A DNA stretch of 64,000 bases from contig JALCCG010000006.1 in assembly GCA_023212695.1 (NCBI GenBank), positions 62,001 to 126,000 on the forward strand, given 5' to 3'. Of the stretch, positions 35,188-43,579 are shown one piece after another. The notes under the pieces were generated by a model, which was given only the letters and a program-made list of their open reading frames with translations, did no database searches and was not told where the DNA came from. How positions within the stretch are numbered: position 1 is the first letter of the stretch; each line of letters begins with the position of its first letter. The position numbers were made by a program, and so were the translations under genes. The stretch comes from Sporisorium sorghi (lineage: Eukaryota > Basidiomycota > Ustilaginomycetes > Ustilaginales > Ustilaginaceae).

Positions 35188-35985
35188 CCGTACTTCACTA
35201 TAAAGCAGCAAACTCGTACAAATTCATTGACATTATTTATTTCAGTAATGTACCGGAGTTTAAAGGTACGTGTATTACTGCTTTCGTTAAAAATCGATTG
35301 TTTTTCAATAGTTCTTCTAATCCTTCCAGTTCCAATTCGACAATGTACGTTTTCTTGGCAGTTAATTTGTTGAGCAACATCTTATCCCTTCATTCTTCGG
35401 GGATCATGTTATTGAATATTAAAAAATCTATCCGATCCGTGAAGGCTTTACCGGTATGCGGTAATCCTAGGAGAATGAAGAATTTCTTAGCTCGCCATTC
35501 ATTGCTGATAATGTATCCAGTCAACTGTTGTAAGGACTTCATTTTTTTACGATCCCCGCCCGCACAATTTTCCAGAAAACGTCTAAAATAATTTCCTCGT
35601 TCGTCGACCTCTCGATTCCAGCGATAAACCGGAATACTTGAAAACGACTCCTCGTAATCGGCATCGATGTAACTTCCGGACTATGGAGATAGCATCTCCG
35701 CTGCTTTACATCGAAAATCTCGTTCCGTAAATTGATTAAGTGAGTGTGGCTGTCAAAAGCTATGTAAGAAACTTGAAGTTCCGGACTACTGACAAGGCGA
35801 TGGGCAACTTCTGCCATTTTATGTTTCCCGAGTCTCATGTCCATTTCCGCTGATATACACTGTCGGATAGCTACGTAGAGACTTGCTTCCGTTTGTTCAT
35901 TGAAACGACTAAACTCAACGTTATATATAAACACTGTTGTACCACAGCATCGAAATACCCGCTCTTCAAGCAAAGCGCCATCTTT
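35188..35985 (-). pseudogene. Decayed phage primase/helicase
   Basis: One frame (35600-35973) gives LINLRNEIFDVKQRRCYLHSPE-type sequence, the region before the D5 domain in phage P4-type primase-helicases. After a frameshift near 35600-35640 another frame gives FRRFLENCAGGDRKKMKSLQ, then ISNEWRAKKFFILLGLPHTG, a Walker A remnant ending GKA. Both ends are missing. It belongs to the same dead prophage as the integrase. Confidence 0.7.
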
Positions 35986-36206
35986 GCTTGGACATCAATT
36001 TGTGTCTTTGCTTCCTGGTTTTCGTTTGCTAGTTCTCCTTAATGAACGCTCGTAGATGCTCATATCTACGAGTAGACTTTTGCATTTATCAGCAGTTATT
36101 TTGGGCTGTGGGAACAGAAGCTATGACCGTCGTTTGTTTGTCTTATAAAACTTGACTGCTGTGGTGAAGCCGTATGCACCGCAAATGTTGTTGATGGCTT
36201 TATTTA

Positions 36207-36623
36207 TTACTTTTTTGACTGTTTAATGAACTTAGTTATCTTCTCCATTGTACCTTCAAAGTCATTTTTAACTTCATGTTCCCATACTCGTAATACAAAC
36301 CACCCTAGTTTTGAATAGTAGAGATTAACATCATTATCTCTGGCGACATTCCTCTGGAGTTTTTCCTCCCAGTATTCTATATTTGAACTCGGTTTTTTTC
36401 CGTGTATTGGACATGAATGCCAAAAGCAAGAATCAATGAAAATGACTATTTTGTACTTTTGGATGGCGATATCAGGATTGCCCATGAGTTTTCTAACGTT
36501 TTTTCTGAATCTGAATCCTTTATTCCATAATTCCTTTGTAACCTTGCTTTCCAATAAAGACCCTGTAGAACGTATTGCCCTCATATTCTTCGAACGTTGT
36601 TCTTTGGTATGCTTATCCGCCAT
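36207..36623 (-). CDS. vsr: Very-short-patch repair endonuclease (Vsr)
   Basis: 138 residues from ATG 36623, placed after GGAGGATTTT. Vsr motifs are complete: RSKNMRAIRSTGSLLE at the N-terminus, the catalytic Asp in NPDIAIQKYK, FIDSCFWHSCPIHGKKP for the zinc site and active site, and YWEEKLQRNVARDNDVN. It nicks DNA 5' of T in T:G mismatches formed by deamination of 5-methylcytosine, so it fits the C5 methyltransferase of this locus. It is divergent from the nuclease/ATPase genes. Confidence 0.94.
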   Translation of the reverse strand: MADKHTKEQRSKNMRAIRSTGSLLESKVTKELWNKGFRFRKNVRKLMGNPDIAIQKYKIVIFIDSCFWHSCPIHGKKPSSNIEYWEEKLQRNVARDNDVNLYYSKLGWFVLRVWEHEVKNDFEGTMEKITKFIKQSKK

Positions 36624-36982
36624 AAAATCCTCCAAGATAAAATGATTTTTTCATGTATAGGCCGCACATTAGAATAAAAACGAGGGTAATAGTTCCCCAT
36701 TGTTAACAAGGACTTTTGACCCTTATTGTCGAATTAAAATATTCAGGATATTGTTCAGAATAAACCAGAGATATAAAAACGTACATAAACAACACTCATG
36801 AGGTTTTGGGACATTTACTGTGGTTACCTTGGCGTTAAAAAGTGAAGCTGTTAACTGTTTTAAATTTTACAGGAAGACAATCCGGACAGAATACTATTTT
36901 AACGGCACCTACTGTTATATCGAGAAGGTTCAAATATTACAATTAATGTCGAAAATCAGAGTTAACGCAAAGGAGTAATAAA
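36624..36982. promoter_or_regulatory. Divergent promoter region of vsr and the restriction genes
   Basis: About 360 AT-rich bases with no gene. AAAGGAGTAATAAA is the ribosome site of the first nuclease gene. I saw no repeat matching the HTH operator at 42.4 kb. Confidence 0.5.
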
Positions 36983-38134
36983 ATGAAATTGTTATATTCC
37001 AATATACTGCCCCTTAGTATACCCGAAGGTCAAGAAACATTTATTGACTGTTTTAATGAACAGTTTGCAAAATCAGATCGTGTTGAGATTGCAGTTGGGT
37101 ACGTATCGCGTGCTGCATTAGAGGAACTAGACATTCTGGTTGAAGAGCATAAGTTATCTCACATATGTATTAATATTGGTATGTACTTCACAGAAGGAAT
37201 GCCTGAAGGTACTTACAATATCGCACTTGAACTGAACAAGAAATGGAAAGATGCTGGTATTGGCGAAATTAGGATTGTAAAAGCATTTAAGTATCACGGG
37301 AAATTATACTGCTTTTATCAAAAAGGAAATCCCATTTCTGCTATCATTGGTTCTGCAAACTTAGGAGCAATCAAATTGGAGGCTAGTAATCGCCGACAGT
37401 ATGAAATCTCATCGATTACTGATGATCCTGCCGAATGCAGAGAAATCGCTGAGTTTATTGAGAGGCTTAAAGAACAGAATTGTTCTTCTAATATTGCCTG
37501 CATAGAAGGAATGCCGCTAATTAGAGAAGTTAATACATCACTAAGCGGCATCGACAGAGTAACTCAAATTCCTCAAACCGGTGTACAGCTTTATGAAAAA
37601 CATAAGACAGAAGTTTCATTTGTCTTGCCGTTAAAAGTCCCCACTTATATTGAGCGGCATATGGATGATGGCAAGCATTTTACGAAATCAAATATTAACG
37701 TCTGCTATGCAGCACCACGGAGTAAGAGAAAATCCCGTGATTGGTATGAGGTCCAGCTGACCGTAAGTAAAGAGATTACTCGTTCTGTGGGATACCCTGA
37801 AAAGAACAATGCCTTTTTTGTTGTTACTGATGACGGCTATTGGTTTAAGGCTCATACCACAAGTGATGGCAATAAACAGTTCAGCGCCGTTGGCGATGAG
37901 CTTATTCTTGGTCGTTGGATTAAAGGCAGACTTGCAGCTGCAGGACTTGTAAAATCTGTTAATGATACCCAAGCTGATACAGATCGCAAAGGAATGATTA
38001 CTAAAGAAATGCTACAAGCGTATGGTTGCGATAGCCTTGTCCTTTCCAAAACAGACCAAAGAGCTTTGGATGAAGATGGGTCAGAGCTTGACGTATGGGT
38101 TTTATCGTTTGAAACAACAACTTTGAATGAATGA
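36983..38134 (+). CDS. PLD-superfamily restriction endonuclease (NgoFVII-like), catalytic subunit
   Basis: 383 residues in two domains. Residues 1-185 form a phospholipase-D-fold nuclease with the half-site HxK at H105/K107 (KYHGKLYCF), IIGSANLGA with N126, and a Glu in RRQYEIS. The C-terminal ~200 residues resemble the B3-like DNA-binding domain of NgoFVII/BfiI-type enzymes (NNAFFVVTDDGYWFKAHTT, then ITKEMLQAYG). PLD nucleases work as dimers that build one active site from two subunits and need no metal. The stop codon lies just before the next gene. Assignment as the restriction nuclease is strong from fold and context; the recognition site is unknown. Confidence 0.82.
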   Translation: MKLLYSNILPLSIPEGQETFIDCFNEQFAKSDRVEIAVGYVSRAALEELDILVEEHKLSHICINIGMYFTEGMPEGTYNIALELNKKWKDAGIGEIRIVKAFKYHGKLYCFYQKGNPISAIIGSANLGAIKLEASNRRQYEISSITDDPAECREIAEFIERLKEQNCSSNIACIEGMPLIREVNTSLSGIDRVTQIPQTGVQLYEKHKTEVSFVLPLKVPTYIERHMDDGKHFTKSNINVCYAAPRSKRKSRDWYEVQLTVSKEITRSVGYPEKNNAFFVVTDDGYWFKAHTTSDGNKQFSAVGDELILGRWIKGRLAAAGLVKSVNDTQADTDRKGMITKEMLQAYGCDSLVLSKTDQRALDEDGSELDVWVLSFETTTLNE

Positions 38135-38145
38135 GAGGTACGGCT

Positions 38146-40002
38146 ATGCAATACTTAAAAACATATCTTCAAAAGATTACAGACCGAGGTAATGTAAAAT
38201 TGGCAGAGTCTATTGCTAAAACTGCTGAAGATATTGGCAATCAACATATTCGAAATTTTTCATTTATAACGCATGAAATTGGTCTGTTGTTTGGAAATGT
38301 ACAGTCGGGGAAAACCGGCCAAATGTTTGGCATCATGTGTAAAGCTACGGACTTGGGTTTTCCAGCATTTATCTTGCTCACAACGGATAATGTTGTTTTA
38401 CAAAAACAAACCTTGGAACGCGTCAGAAACGACTTGGACGGTTTCTGTATCTGCGGTGAAAACGATTCTGGTTTATTTATTGAAAATAGCCTTGTCAAGC
38501 CAGCAATTGTTGTTCTGAAAAAAAATGCAAGAGTGCTGAGGCTGTGGGCGAATGTATTCAATTCAACGGGCTTTATGAAAGGTAACCCTCTATTCATCGT
38601 TGACGATGAGGCGGATGCGGCTTCATTGAATACACTTGTAAACCGCAATGGTCAGTCATCGATTAATAAGTATTTGGATTCTATAAAGAATGGGGCATCA
38701 AGCAGTTTGTATCTACAAGTTACTGCTACCCCTCAAGCTATCTTACTACAGACAATTGCTTCCGGATGGCATCCGTATTTTTCCTACTACTTCCGTCCAG
38801 GCGATGGCTATTTAGGCGGAGATTTTTTCTTCCCGAATACCGGTAAGCCTGAATGCATTGACTATCTTGAGACAATTAAACGACCAACGCGAAATGTTGT
38901 TTTACGCCACCTTGCTGTTTCTGCACAGATAATGGCAACCGGTGGGAAAGTATCTAATTGTCTTGTACATCCAAGTGTGCGTCAAGCTGTCCACCAGCAT
39001 TTTGCTGATGATGTAAAAAAAGAACTTAGTTGGTGTTCTGAACACATCAATGATGATTTTATATCTGAATTGCAAGTTCAGTATGCTTCTTTAGCACCTG
39101 AGAAAAGCGATAAACTTCCGTTTAACGATATCTACAAGATTACCAAGAGATTGTTGGAAAATAAGATTATAAAAATCCTTGTGATGAACGGAAAAACAGA
39201 TGTTGAAAGTTCAGAATATGAACTAGGGTGTAATTTTATCATCGGAGGAAACACCCTTGGTCGGGGTGTCACTTTCCCTGGATTGCAGACTATTTACTAT
39301 ACAAGAACAAGTAAAACACCGCAGGCTGATACAATGTGGCAACATAGTCGAATGTTCGGTTATGACAGAGATCCGGGAATGATGAAGATATTTATAGAGG
39401 AACATCTTTATAAATTATTTTCGGATATCAACGCCACTAACAATTCCGTCATCACTCAGATAGAGCAAGGCATTGATGACATAAAAATCTATTATCCGAT
39501 TGGATTAAATCCAACAAGAAAGAACGTGCTTGATAATAAACACGTAGAGGTTATCTCAGGAGGAGCAAACTATTATCCGTTTTATCCAGATAATGATTCT
39601 ATCGAAGGTATTTCAAAACTATTAGAACCCTTTTCCGACGATGAACCTTACTATCAAGTGAATTTGAGATTTATTAAGGAGATATTATCACATATTATTC
39701 CGAGTCCTGATTTTAAACTGAATGCGTTCCTTTCTGTTATTGACACTCTTCTTTCAGAGCAACCCGCAGGACAAGGTGTTTTAATAGTTCGCAGAGAAAG
39801 AAATGTAGCACAAGGAACAGGTGCGTTATTGTCTCCTAACGACTGGAAACTAGGTGGTACAATCCTCGACAAAGTAGTCCTTACCATGTACCAAGTCACG
39901 GGAACTAAGGGATGGGGCGGAAAGGCTCTTTGGGTGCCCAATATTAAACTTCCTCACGATACCATGTATTATGATGTGGTTGAAGATGAGACGGAAGCGT
40001 AG
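38146..40002 (+). CDS. Z1-domain superfamily II ATPase
   Basis: 618 residues from ATG 38146, with GAGAGG 8 bases upstream. Helicase-like motifs in order: Walker A GNVQSGKTGQ (residues 50-59), Walker B IVDDEADA (near 150), motif III VTATPQA, the Z1 signature IIGGNTLGRGVTFPGLQ near 370, and motif VI QHSRMFGYDR. Z1 ATPases are known from restriction and repair loci that also carry C5 methylases, Vsr and various nucleases. It probably translocates on DNA or remodels the nuclease complex. It lies 11 bases after the first nuclease gene and 14 before the second. Confidence 0.88.
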   Translation: MQYLKTYLQKITDRGNVKLAESIAKTAEDIGNQHIRNFSFITHEIGLLFGNVQSGKTGQMFGIMCKATDLGFPAFILLTTDNVVLQKQTLERVRNDLDGFCICGENDSGLFIENSLVKPAIVVLKKNARVLRLWANVFNSTGFMKGNPLFIVDDEADAASLNTLVNRNGQSSINKYLDSIKNGASSSLYLQVTATPQAILLQTIASGWHPYFSYYFRPGDGYLGGDFFFPNTGKPECIDYLETIKRPTRNVVLRHLAVSAQIMATGGKVSNCLVHPSVRQAVHQHFADDVKKELSWCSEHINDDFISELQVQYASLAPEKSDKLPFNDIYKITKRLLENKIIKILVMNGKTDVESSEYELGCNFIIGGNTLGRGVTFPGLQTIYYTRTSKTPQADTMWQHSRMFGYDRDPGMMKIFIEEHLYKLFSDINATNNSVITQIEQGIDDIKIYYPIGLNPTRKNVLDNKHVEVISGGANYYPFYPDNDSIEGISKLLEPFSDDEPYYQVNLRFIKEILSHIIPSPDFKLNAFLSVIDTLLSEQPAGQGVLIVRRERNVAQGTGALLSPNDWKLGGTILDKVVLTMYQVTGTKGWGGKALWVPNIKLPHDTMYYDVVEDETEA

Positions 40003-40016
40003 GAGGGTAAGCAGGT

Positions 40017-40973
40017 ATGTTCACTAATAATATAGCACAAAAAATCTTTTTTGCTCCTTTACTTCAAGGAGCAGATACTTTACTGATATTAAGTGGATAT
40101 GCTACTCCCAATATGGCATCATGGTTGATAAAGAGTTTTCAGGATCAGAATATGTCTTCTGTAAAAATTGCATTGCTGATAGGCATGGTTCCTTACGACG
40201 GGCTTAGTGTTCCTATACATGAAGGATTTAAAGAACTCCATGGCAAGGTATATCCAAATGCCGTGGAGAGTTTTACCTGTAGTTATGTTTGCGAAAATCC
40301 TCCAGTCCATGCGAATTTATACATTTGGCTAAGAGATGAAACGCCAATGCTGGCTTATACAGGTTCTGCTGATTTTGTACAAAACGCATTTATTACATCG
40401 CGAAAAGAAATCATGGAATACTGTGATCCAGATGAAGCATATAGATTTTTTGTGGAAGTTGAAGCAAACTCTATATATTGTAACCATTCAGAGGTTGAAG
40501 ATCATATCGTTCTCCGCCCAAAACATCAAATATTAGATACTGAAAATAATCACATAACCACTTTGGCTGGGGAGGGTATTGGTTCCATAAAATTATCTCT
40601 TCTTACGAATAAAGGTGACATTGGAGAAAAGTCCGGTCTAAATTGGGGCCAGCGTAAGGGTAGAAACAGAAACCAAGCGTATATACATCTTCCTGCACAA
40701 ATCGCGAGAACGGGTTTCTTTCCGCTTAATAAACAGCATTTTACTGTAGTTACAGATGACGGTCATACGCTCCTATTAAGGGTAGAGCAACAAAACAATA
40801 AGGCGATTACAACACCCCTCAGTAATGCTCAGCTTGGAGAATACTTTCGAAACCGTTTAGGACTTGGGAATGGAGCGTTCATAACGAAGCAGGATCTTCT
40901 AAATTACGGAAGAACAGAAGTTATCTTTTACAAAATTGATGATGAGCAATACTTTATGGATTTCCATGTATAA
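40017..40973 (+). CDS. NgoFVII-like PLD protein with altered catalytic residues
   Basis: 318 residues with the same two-domain plan as the protein at 36983. In the PLD half-site the usual HxK is H98-A-N100 (PPVHANLYIW), and GSAN is GSAD (D119), so the catalytic Lys and Asn are both replaced. The following E (SRKEIMEYC) is kept. The C-terminal domain is the better match to the NgoFVII B3-like domain (SGLNWGQRKGRNRNQAYI, FTVVTDDGHTLLLRVEQQNN, GEYFRNRLGL). It may be a specificity or structural partner of the first nuclease rather than a nuclease. AGGAGGG precedes ATG. Confidence 0.8.
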   Translation: MFTNNIAQKIFFAPLLQGADTLLILSGYATPNMASWLIKSFQDQNMSSVKIALLIGMVPYDGLSVPIHEGFKELHGKVYPNAVESFTCSYVCENPPVHANLYIWLRDETPMLAYTGSADFVQNAFITSRKEIMEYCDPDEAYRFFVEVEANSIYCNHSEVEDHIVLRPKHQILDTENNHITTLAGEGIGSIKLSLLTNKGDIGEKSGLNWGQRKGRNRNQAYIHLPAQIARTGFFPLNKQHFTVVTDDGHTLLLRVEQQNNKAITTPLSNAQLGEYFRNRLGLGNGAFITKQDLLNYGRTEVIFYKIDDEQYFMDFHV

Positions 40974-41020
40974 AAAAAGCAGTTACTTTGTTGTTTTTCT
41001 AACAAAGTAACTGCTTTTTT
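40972..41020. terminator. Bidirectional terminator between restriction genes and methylase
   Basis: AAAAAAGCAGTTACTTTGTT and AACAAAGTAACTGCTTTTTT form a perfect 20-bp stem around eight bases. A and T runs on both sides serve both converging operons. The methylase stop codon lies inside it. Confidence 0.95.
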
Positions 41021-42071
41021 ATATTTTAATACTTGGGGCAACACTTTCGTATTCAATTCCAGCAAAACACTTCAAAATAGCCTCGAAAATAATTTTCGCA
41101 CCTTGGCAAGGTACAGCCATACCAATTTGCTTTCGTACACTCTCTTTACTTCCTAAGAACCTATAGTTATCAGGGAAAGTCTGCAACCTTGCCCGCTCTC
41201 TATTAGTCAACGCCCGTGGCTCTCCCCAATGATAAATGTGTGTTCCTCCCCCGCCGCTTCCTGTAACTGTATATGATGGCTTTGTTGGATCGAGTCTTTT
41301 ATAGATTTGACTTATTTTTGCACCTGTAACGTTAAGCCGCAGTTCTTCTGGGAGGTCTGCTGTGAATGCATTCTGCCCTGGAAGAATATGCTGCAGTCTT
41401 TTAACAACAGTTGCTGATTGTTTCGTCAGTTCGTTATTGAAAGCATCCTTTGGAATGGGAGGGTTTTCTATTGCATTTCTGCAAGTATTATCAATTTGGG
41501 TATAAGGTGCTGTTGATGGAACTTTAAATTTAATGTCGATATCATTTCGTATGCCGACAATAATCAAACGGTGTCTTGCTTGAGGTACTCCGTATTCCTC
41601 AAATTTATACAAATGAGGTGTGATCGTATAACCGGCCTCTCTCAACTCATTGAGAATCATAGTGAAGGCCTTACCATCATTTGCGTTTCTAAGTCCGCCT
41701 ACATTCTCTGCTATAAACCACTGTGGTTGAAAGATCTTTAAAGCTTTGACCCCGTATGAATACAAGGGACCATAAACTCCGTCCATACCTCTTTGTTCGC
41801 CAACAACGCTATAATCATTACAAGGGAAACCAAAAGCGAATGCATCAATCGGAGCTAGCTTAGACATATCAAGCTTACGAATGTCCTCATGGTAAACAGT
41901 ATTAGGTTCATCGGGACAAATATTATATCTATAAGTTTCACAGGTATCCGCGTCATAATCATTTGCCCACTGATGTACAATTCCGAAATCGTTATTATCT
42001 ATATTTGCATTCATGGCTCCCCAAGCTATACCGCCCGGACCGCAAAATAATTCTCCTAGCCTAAAAATCAT
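41019..42071 (-). CDS. DNA (cytosine-5)-methyltransferase of the restriction system
   Basis: 350 residues with the ordered C5 motifs: I (LGELFCGPGGIAWG), IV with catalytic C84 (FGFPCNDYSVVGEQRG), VI (ENVGGL), VIII (QARHRLIIVG) and X (IGMAVPCQGAKII). The target-recognition region between VIII and IX spans about residues 180-265. It protects host DNA by making 5-methylcytosine, and Vsr repairs the T:G mismatches that follow. It begins 2 bases after the HTH gene, so expression is coupled to the controller. Confidence 0.94.
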   Translation of the reverse strand: MIFRLGELFCGPGGIAWGAMNANIDNNDFGIVHQWANDYDADTCETYRYNICPDEPNTVYHEDIRKLDMSKLAPIDAFAFGFPCNDYSVVGEQRGMDGVYGPLYSYGVKALKIFQPQWFIAENVGGLRNANDGKAFTMILNELREAGYTITPHLYKFEEYGVPQARHRLIIVGIRNDIDIKFKVPSTAPYTQIDNTCRNAIENPPIPKDAFNNELTKQSATVVKRLQHILPGQNAFTADLPEELRLNVTGAKISQIYKRLDPTKPSYTVTGSGGGGTHIYHWGEPRALTNRERARLQTFPDNYRFLGSKESVRKQIGMAVPCQGAKIIFEAILKCFAGIEYESVAPSIKI

Positions 42072-42073
42072 AA

Positions 42074-42403
42074 TTAATCAACCTTCCTTTTTTTGTTGAG
42101 AAAATCGATCTGGGCTTGAATGTGTTGCTGTTCCTCGTCATCAAGAGATGAAGCACCTTGAAACACAAACCGATATTCTCTAATATCTTCCTCATTCAAA
42201 TACCCTGCTAACACATAAAGTGGTATCAATTGAATTTTATATAAACGTGCAAGTTTTTTTAAATCATCAGGAGTGCAATTAATCTGTCCTCTCTCCATTT
42301 TGCTAAGTCTTGAATCTGTTAAACCAGTTAATTCATACACCTTTTTTAGGCTCAAATCACTTTTTTCGCGACTCTCTTTCAGTCGGTCGCCTAACGCGGA
42401 CAT
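42074..42403 (-). CDS. HTH (XRE-type) controller protein of the restriction-modification locus
   Basis: 109 residues. A lambda-repressor-like HTH covers residues 5-62 (LSLKKVYELTGLTDSRLSKM is the helix-turn-helix), followed by an acidic helical tail. Such proteins in restriction loci regulate their own operon and delay restriction until methylation is established. A strong inverted repeat lies 60 bases upstream. Confidence 0.88.
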   Translation of the reverse strand: MSALGDRLKESREKSDLSLKKVYELTGLTDSRLSKMERGQINCTPDDLKKLARLYKIQLIPLYVLAGYLNEEDIREYRFVFQGASSLDDEEQQHIQAQIDFLNKKRKVD

Positions 42404-42433
42404 ACTATCACCTCTAATTTAGAATAACATATC

Positions 42434-42486
42434 CGCTGCGAAATTAAAAGTTTTTTGCTGAAAATCGCTGCGAAAGTGCAGCGATT
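42434..42486. promoter_or_regulatory. Probable operator of the HTH controller
   Basis: AATCGCTGC-GAAAGT-GCAGCGATT is a perfect 9-bp inverted repeat (42463-42486). A half-site CGCTGCGAAA is repeated 32 bases closer to the gene (42434-42443). Confidence 0.65.
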
Positions 42487-42524
42487 ATTCAATAATAAGC
42501 AACTCTATTTTTGCGAAACGGCCC

Positions 42525-43035
42525 TCAAGCTAGCTTACAATCGGTAATGGTCTTTTTGATTAGGTAAGAATTAAGTAGTCGATTAAATCCTTCACTCAGG
42601 AACTTTCTACGATTAAACCGATAACAGAATTCATCTAAATAGCTTTGCAGGTGTCTAGAGTCAAGTCCGTGAAAAGTGCCGAGTACAAATAATTTAAGAT
42701 TGGAATCAGTATGTGTATCCACTTGAGGAGTTCAGGATCTCCCTTTGCACAGATGTCCCTTCTCATTCTCTGAAAGGGAGAAAAGCACTTGGTTTTTATC
42801 GTTACCGCGTCCGTGCTTGCCATTCTTAGTCGGGGCACCGATGTAAAATCGTCAATCTCCACAAAGCCTGACAGCTTGTAGACTGTAATAAGGGGAATGT
42901 TGATGTATTAATCTGGAAATAATCGTAATAAATACAATTTAGACAGGAAAATCCAGCTGGCCATTTAAGTTGAAACAGATGCATATGGCATACTTGTTTT
43001 GAATCAAATTTCTGTTGAAATTTTGCAAAAGTCAT
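42525..43035 (-). pseudogene. Decayed IS1595-type transposase
   Basis: MTFAKFQQKF followed by a zinc-ribbon start (KWPAGFSCLNC) is the N-terminus of IS1595-family transposases. After frameshifts come NGKHGRGNDKNQVLF, matching the family GKRGRG block, and finally GTFHGLDSRHLQSYLDEFCY with RFNRR, the conserved C-terminus. The catalytic core between these is mostly deleted. Terminal inverted repeats were not found. Confidence 0.78.
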
Positions 43036-43310
43036 GATCTCCTGCTTAGCCACAATCCTCAAATACGAACATATGTTTGTTAATATCTTAACAAACAATT
43101 CTTCGTGTATCAAGATTGATCTGAGCTAACTTGACAGCCATATTTACGATCTTACTCAATCCCAAACTCATAAATTTTCTTATTTGCCTAATCATCTGAT
43201 TCTGTAAATTCAACTTATCCGGTATATGAAGTGATGTTCAGAACTCTACATTGTCACATCAACGCACTTTACTGTTTCACTGGAGTTGTTTTTCTTATTC
43301 TCACATTTTG

Positions 43311-43358
43311 AAAAAAATCTTGAACCATGACCCTATCTGTGGGTCATGGTTCAAGATT
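43311..43358 (-). terminator. Terminator of the regulator-peptide operon
   Basis: AATCTTGAACCATGACCC and GGGTCATGGTTCAAGATT form a perfect 18-bp stem around seven bases. On the minus strand it ends in a run of seven T, about 60 bases after the peptide gene. Confidence 0.93.
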
Positions 43359-43417
43359 ATAGGAATTATCTTCTGTTGCCTAATTCACCTTACATGTTTG
43401 TTATTACTACGAAATAA

Positions 43418-43579
43418 TTACCACCCACCACCCTCACCATGACTATTTGTAGTAATTATGTGAGAAGGAGAGGGGAGGATTAATTGATCCTCATTGGCAG
43501 GGATAGTGATATTGTTAGTGAATACAAATGCACATATGAAACTAAGAATGCACGCAATATCCATCAACTTTTTTCTCAT
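43418..43579 (-). CDS. Exported pro-peptide (candidate pheromone) overlapping the regulator gene
   Basis: A 53-codon gene read from ATG 43579. GGAGGT lies 11 bases upstream inside the 3' end of the TPR-regulator gene, which it overlaps by 38 bases in another frame. The product has a basic start (MRKK), a hydrophobic segment to about residue 20, a polar spacer, and a C-terminus SHGEGGGW. This is the plan of Phr/PapR/NprX-type signalling pro-peptides: export, then trimming to a short C-terminal peptide. It is the last gene before a strong terminator. Function is inferred from size, layout and its neighbour. Confidence 0.68.
   Translation of the reverse strand: MRKKLMDIACILSFICAFVFTNNITIPANEDQLILPSPSHIITTNSHGEGGGW

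Noticed and set aside
35172..35591. 139-residue plus-strand frame
   Set aside because: The minus strand reads as phage primase sequence. The plus frame has no ribosome site.
42525..43035. Intact insertion sequence
   Set aside because: The transposase is frameshifted and lacks most of the catalytic core; no terminal inverted repeats found.
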